A stretch of DNA of 64,000 nucleotides, from assembly GCA_964019055.1 (NCBI GenBank), contig OZ025210.1, positions 3,353,047 to 3,417,046 of the forward strand. The letters are read 5' to 3'. The position numbers and the translations under genes were made by a program. Position 1 is the first letter of the stretch. Each line of letters opens with the position of its first letter. The notes beneath the pieces were generated by a model. It saw only the letters and a program-made list of their open reading frames with translations. It did not search any database and was not told the DNA's origin. Of the stretch, positions 61,195 to 64,000 are shown in pieces. This stretch comes from Anthopleura xanthogrammica (Eukaryota; Cnidaria; Anthozoa; Actiniaria; Actiniidae).

Positions 61195-64000
61195 TTCCGC
61201 TGCGTACTGTCGATTTGTTATAGATCACGAGCAGGAGTCATCCACTTGTTACTGAGCTGATCAGCTTGATGCACCTTATCCTCTTTTATCCTCAACTCTG
61301 ATGAAACCACTCTTCGCTTGTTCGTCATTCAACTGACCACGCGATCTTACTAAAGTCATCAACGAATAGACTCTACGTTTCCCCGTACCTCGAGCTCTCC
61401 AAGCGAGACTCAACGAAATTACTTCGCTCCATGAAGGTTTCCTAAGCACTATGTGGAATTTATCCGAGTCATTTTGATAAATAATTCAGTGGAATTACTG
61501 TAGGCTGGGTGTACATGGGACGTTAAATTCGGTTGATAATGACAAGTACGAATCGAGTGTGGCCTGCGCTCAGGTCCGTTGATCCCGTAGGTAACTGGCT
61601 TGACTGACACACACCGCCTGACGACAGACTCAAGTCAATTATCCTTATCGCGATCAACTCGATATCCGTTCAAAAACGACTGAACTCGCTTACCTTTTGA
61701 GCCTTAATTTCAATAGAATTTCATCAAGTTTTCTATGCCCATTAATTGAGGGAAAATCCTCTAAGATCTATTTTAAGCAAGTTTAAAATTTCATTCATTT
61801 AATTGATTAATCTTTTTTTGTTATCATGACAAATGAACACAGTGTTTCCCCGGGAATGAAACTCAAATCAAGATATATTTGTCGAAAGCGTTTTCACTTC
61901 CTAATGATGTAAACGACAAAAAAAATGCAATATTATCGATATGAACAGTTTTCATGATTCTACAATATTCAAACTCCTCTCTTCTCCAAAAATGGCAAAT
62001 TTAAAAATACGGAAAGCTTAACAATAACCATCCTTAAAATTGTTTTTGCAGAAAAAACAGTCCGGCGCTGCATTGAAGAAAACCCGAAATATTTCCTTTT
62101 AAGTGAGTAATATAAATTTGAAGCTCGTTTGGTGTACGTTTGAGAGCAGAATTTGTCGAAACTATATGAAGGATAAAATTCTGCTAGAAGCAGCAAATCC
62201 TTTTTTTTTTTTTTTTACGAAGTTAGGTTGAGTTGTCATTGATGACAGCGATGATAGCCAACCTTAGAAATTTTAATTTTGAAAGCCGACTGTATAAGTG
62301 TGAGAATTTAATCAAAAAAAGATTTTATGTATTTTTCTTTATACGAACAAAAATGGTTGATTTTACTACCTGAGAAATTATTTGGTTTCCATACGTTTTT
62401 TTCCTCTTCGGAATATTCACAAAAAATATTATCACAACCAATTATTATTGCACATCTCCGTAGGATACTTGGTTATTGATAATATTTGAAAGAAATTTGG
62501 TTTACAAATGAAGTAAAAAAATGTATAAATAAATTACGTATTTAGTAATGAACAGCTTCGATGATTTAAGTTATCCGATAAATCAATCGATAATATATTT
62601 TAAGAAATTATGAATTTAATACGATTAGAGTGCATGATCGGAGTCTAGATTCCAAGTCATTCTTACTCTAGATCTAATCCTTACGAGATAGCGAGTGCTG
62701 GCTGGCCTACGTTTGTGCTGTTGATTGAAACAATTATCCACGAAATATATCTCGATATCTCTAGCTTTCGCCGAAATTAAACACGATACGATGAGCGATA
62801 TGTTAATTCCATCAATGAAGGTATTTGCATCTTTGAAAATTGGTCAACAAATTATCAATTGAAAGTCGCCAGATGTTTTTCGTCGGAGAATTAAAACAAA
62901 GAGGCAAAAGAAAAGAAAGATTGGAGAATGGGTACCACAATGCTTTGCGGTCACCGCCCCTATAGAGAAAAAGAATAAATTGCTCAAAATCCGCGGCTAA
63001 AACAGCGTTTTAATTCGTAACATTTGAAGCATTTGAAGAGCTTTTCGAATAAACAAGTGAGTTATAAATTGTAGATTTCGATTCACGTAGTGTTCGCTGC
63101 ATGGAATCTAACCACGAAAAGAATTATATCAGTTGAACCTCAACTTTCCTACATTAATTTTTAGTGCATTTTTACAGCAACCTGTTTCCATCGTCGCCAT
63201 GTCGAACTTGGATAATAGAACAATTCTTGGTCCATACACCCAAATGCACCGGGCTTTTCTGATCCTGTGGACGGAATGTACATTTTATCAGTTTGGTAAT
63301 GAATTTGCATTATATCATTATTCCATAGTTAATGGAGTGGAATGGTTTGGAAACCTATTGTTCTAGACTTTTGTTTGGTTAGCGATGTTGAAACGTACCA
63401 TCACGTGATATTGACCGTGCACAATGAACCAAAGCAAGTATGGCTGAAAATACTAGTTTCTGTACTATTTTCATGTACGAACATTTTGAAAGAGTAAAAT
63501 TTTCATTCTAAGATTACAAAGAAAGAGGATAAATATTTCCGCGCAGATACAGTTAAGTTACTAGATGATAAATAAGAAAGCGTTCAAAAAGGTGATTCCA
63601 TTTTCAGTAAACAGTTAACCTCTGTCATGTAGGATTAATCAACAAATATCTCCTATTTTAGAATATTTTTGAGAAAAAAATCGTCTATGTTCCCTAATTT
63701 ACGATGAACAAACGCTGCAACTTTTCCTTCTCTGTGCACGGTCAACGTCATATAACAATAGAAAAAGTCGAACAAAAACTTACAACAATAGGTTTCCAAA
63801 CCATTCCACTCCATTAACTATGATTATTCTAAATTTTTCTTGTTCGCAAAGGTCGGAGCTAACGCCTTTCATTCCTTACCCTAAGATGGTTTATTCGTGC
63901 AGTTTGTACATTCAGTGTTAGTTCAATTACAATTTTTTTCAATGAGGTTAGTGATATGCATCTGTTTTAAAGCGACCACTTGAAATCTTTCACTCTCTCT
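61195..64000. other. Intergenic region upstream of the potassium channel gene
   Basis: The channel promoter is expected in the first few hundred bases, but I see no clear core element. The rest is AT-rich with a poly-T run at 62201-62215 and a foldback at 63324. No gene was recognised to the window's end. Confidence 0.5.
63324..63824. repeat. Foldback element of about 500 bp with long arms
   Basis: CATAGTTAATGGAGTGGAAT and GGTTTGGAAACCTATTG on the left are mirrored at about 63784-63824. TTGACCGTGCACAATG at about 63412 is mirrored by GTGCACGGTCAA at about 63735. The interior of about 300 bp has no coding sequence. Confidence 0.75.

Overview
This window looks like nuclear DNA of an animal, most probably an anthozoan cnidarian (sea anemone or coral). 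It has intron-rich genes with GT-AG splice sites, intron phases that keep human-like proteins in frame, an intronless Shaker-type potassium channel, low GC (judged by eye) and a high density of short foldback (MITE-like) repeats. The phylum is an inference from gene style; the animal assignment is firm.

Layout from left to right. (1) 1340-7024, minus: POLD3, the accessory subunit of DNA polymerase delta, with a C-terminal PCNA-binding box. (2) 7321-9008, plus: a TMEM256/DUF423 small membrane protein, divergently arranged with POLD3 across about 300 bp that hold an E2F-like site. (3) 10551-29995, plus: an LRCH gene (leucine-rich repeats, coiled coil, calponin-homology domain) with a possible alternative last exon at 18798-18968 encoding membrane helices. 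(4) 32715-34125, minus: ribosomal protein eS25 (RPS25), with a TOP-like start and a clear polyadenylation signal. (5) 34541-47031, plus: ASCC2, the CUE-domain ubiquitin-binding subunit of the ASCC complex, divergent from RPS25. (6) 40252-44037, minus: an unrecognised, mostly disordered acidic protein of about 1,012 residues, nested in an ASCC2 intron. (7) 50310-56850, minus: glycerol kinase in 18 coding exons. (8) 59905-61194, minus: a single-exon Kv1/Shaker-like channel with an altered S6 gate.

The genes do not form a pathway. They are unrelated housekeeping genes (replication, translation, ribosome rescue or DNA-damage response, glycerol metabolism), one signalling scaffold and one ion channel, as is usual for animal genomes. 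Two head-to-head pairs (POLD3/TMEM256 and RPS25/ASCC2) probably share promoters.

Most of the remaining sequence is introns and intergenic DNA filled with short non-autonomous elements: at least six recurring foldback families, a tRNA-derived SINE family with three copies, a GC-rich 138-bp repeat found in both orientations, minisatellites (57-bp, about 74-bp and about 57-bp units) and ATG/CAT and GCT-type microsatellites. No prokaryotic or viral features, CRISPR arrays or certain tRNA genes were seen. The most noteworthy items are the nested low-complexity gene, the alternative LRCH membrane exon, a decayed duplicate of ASCC2 exon 8, and the channel's missing PVP motif. All exon boundaries were inferred by eye from reading frame and splice consensus.
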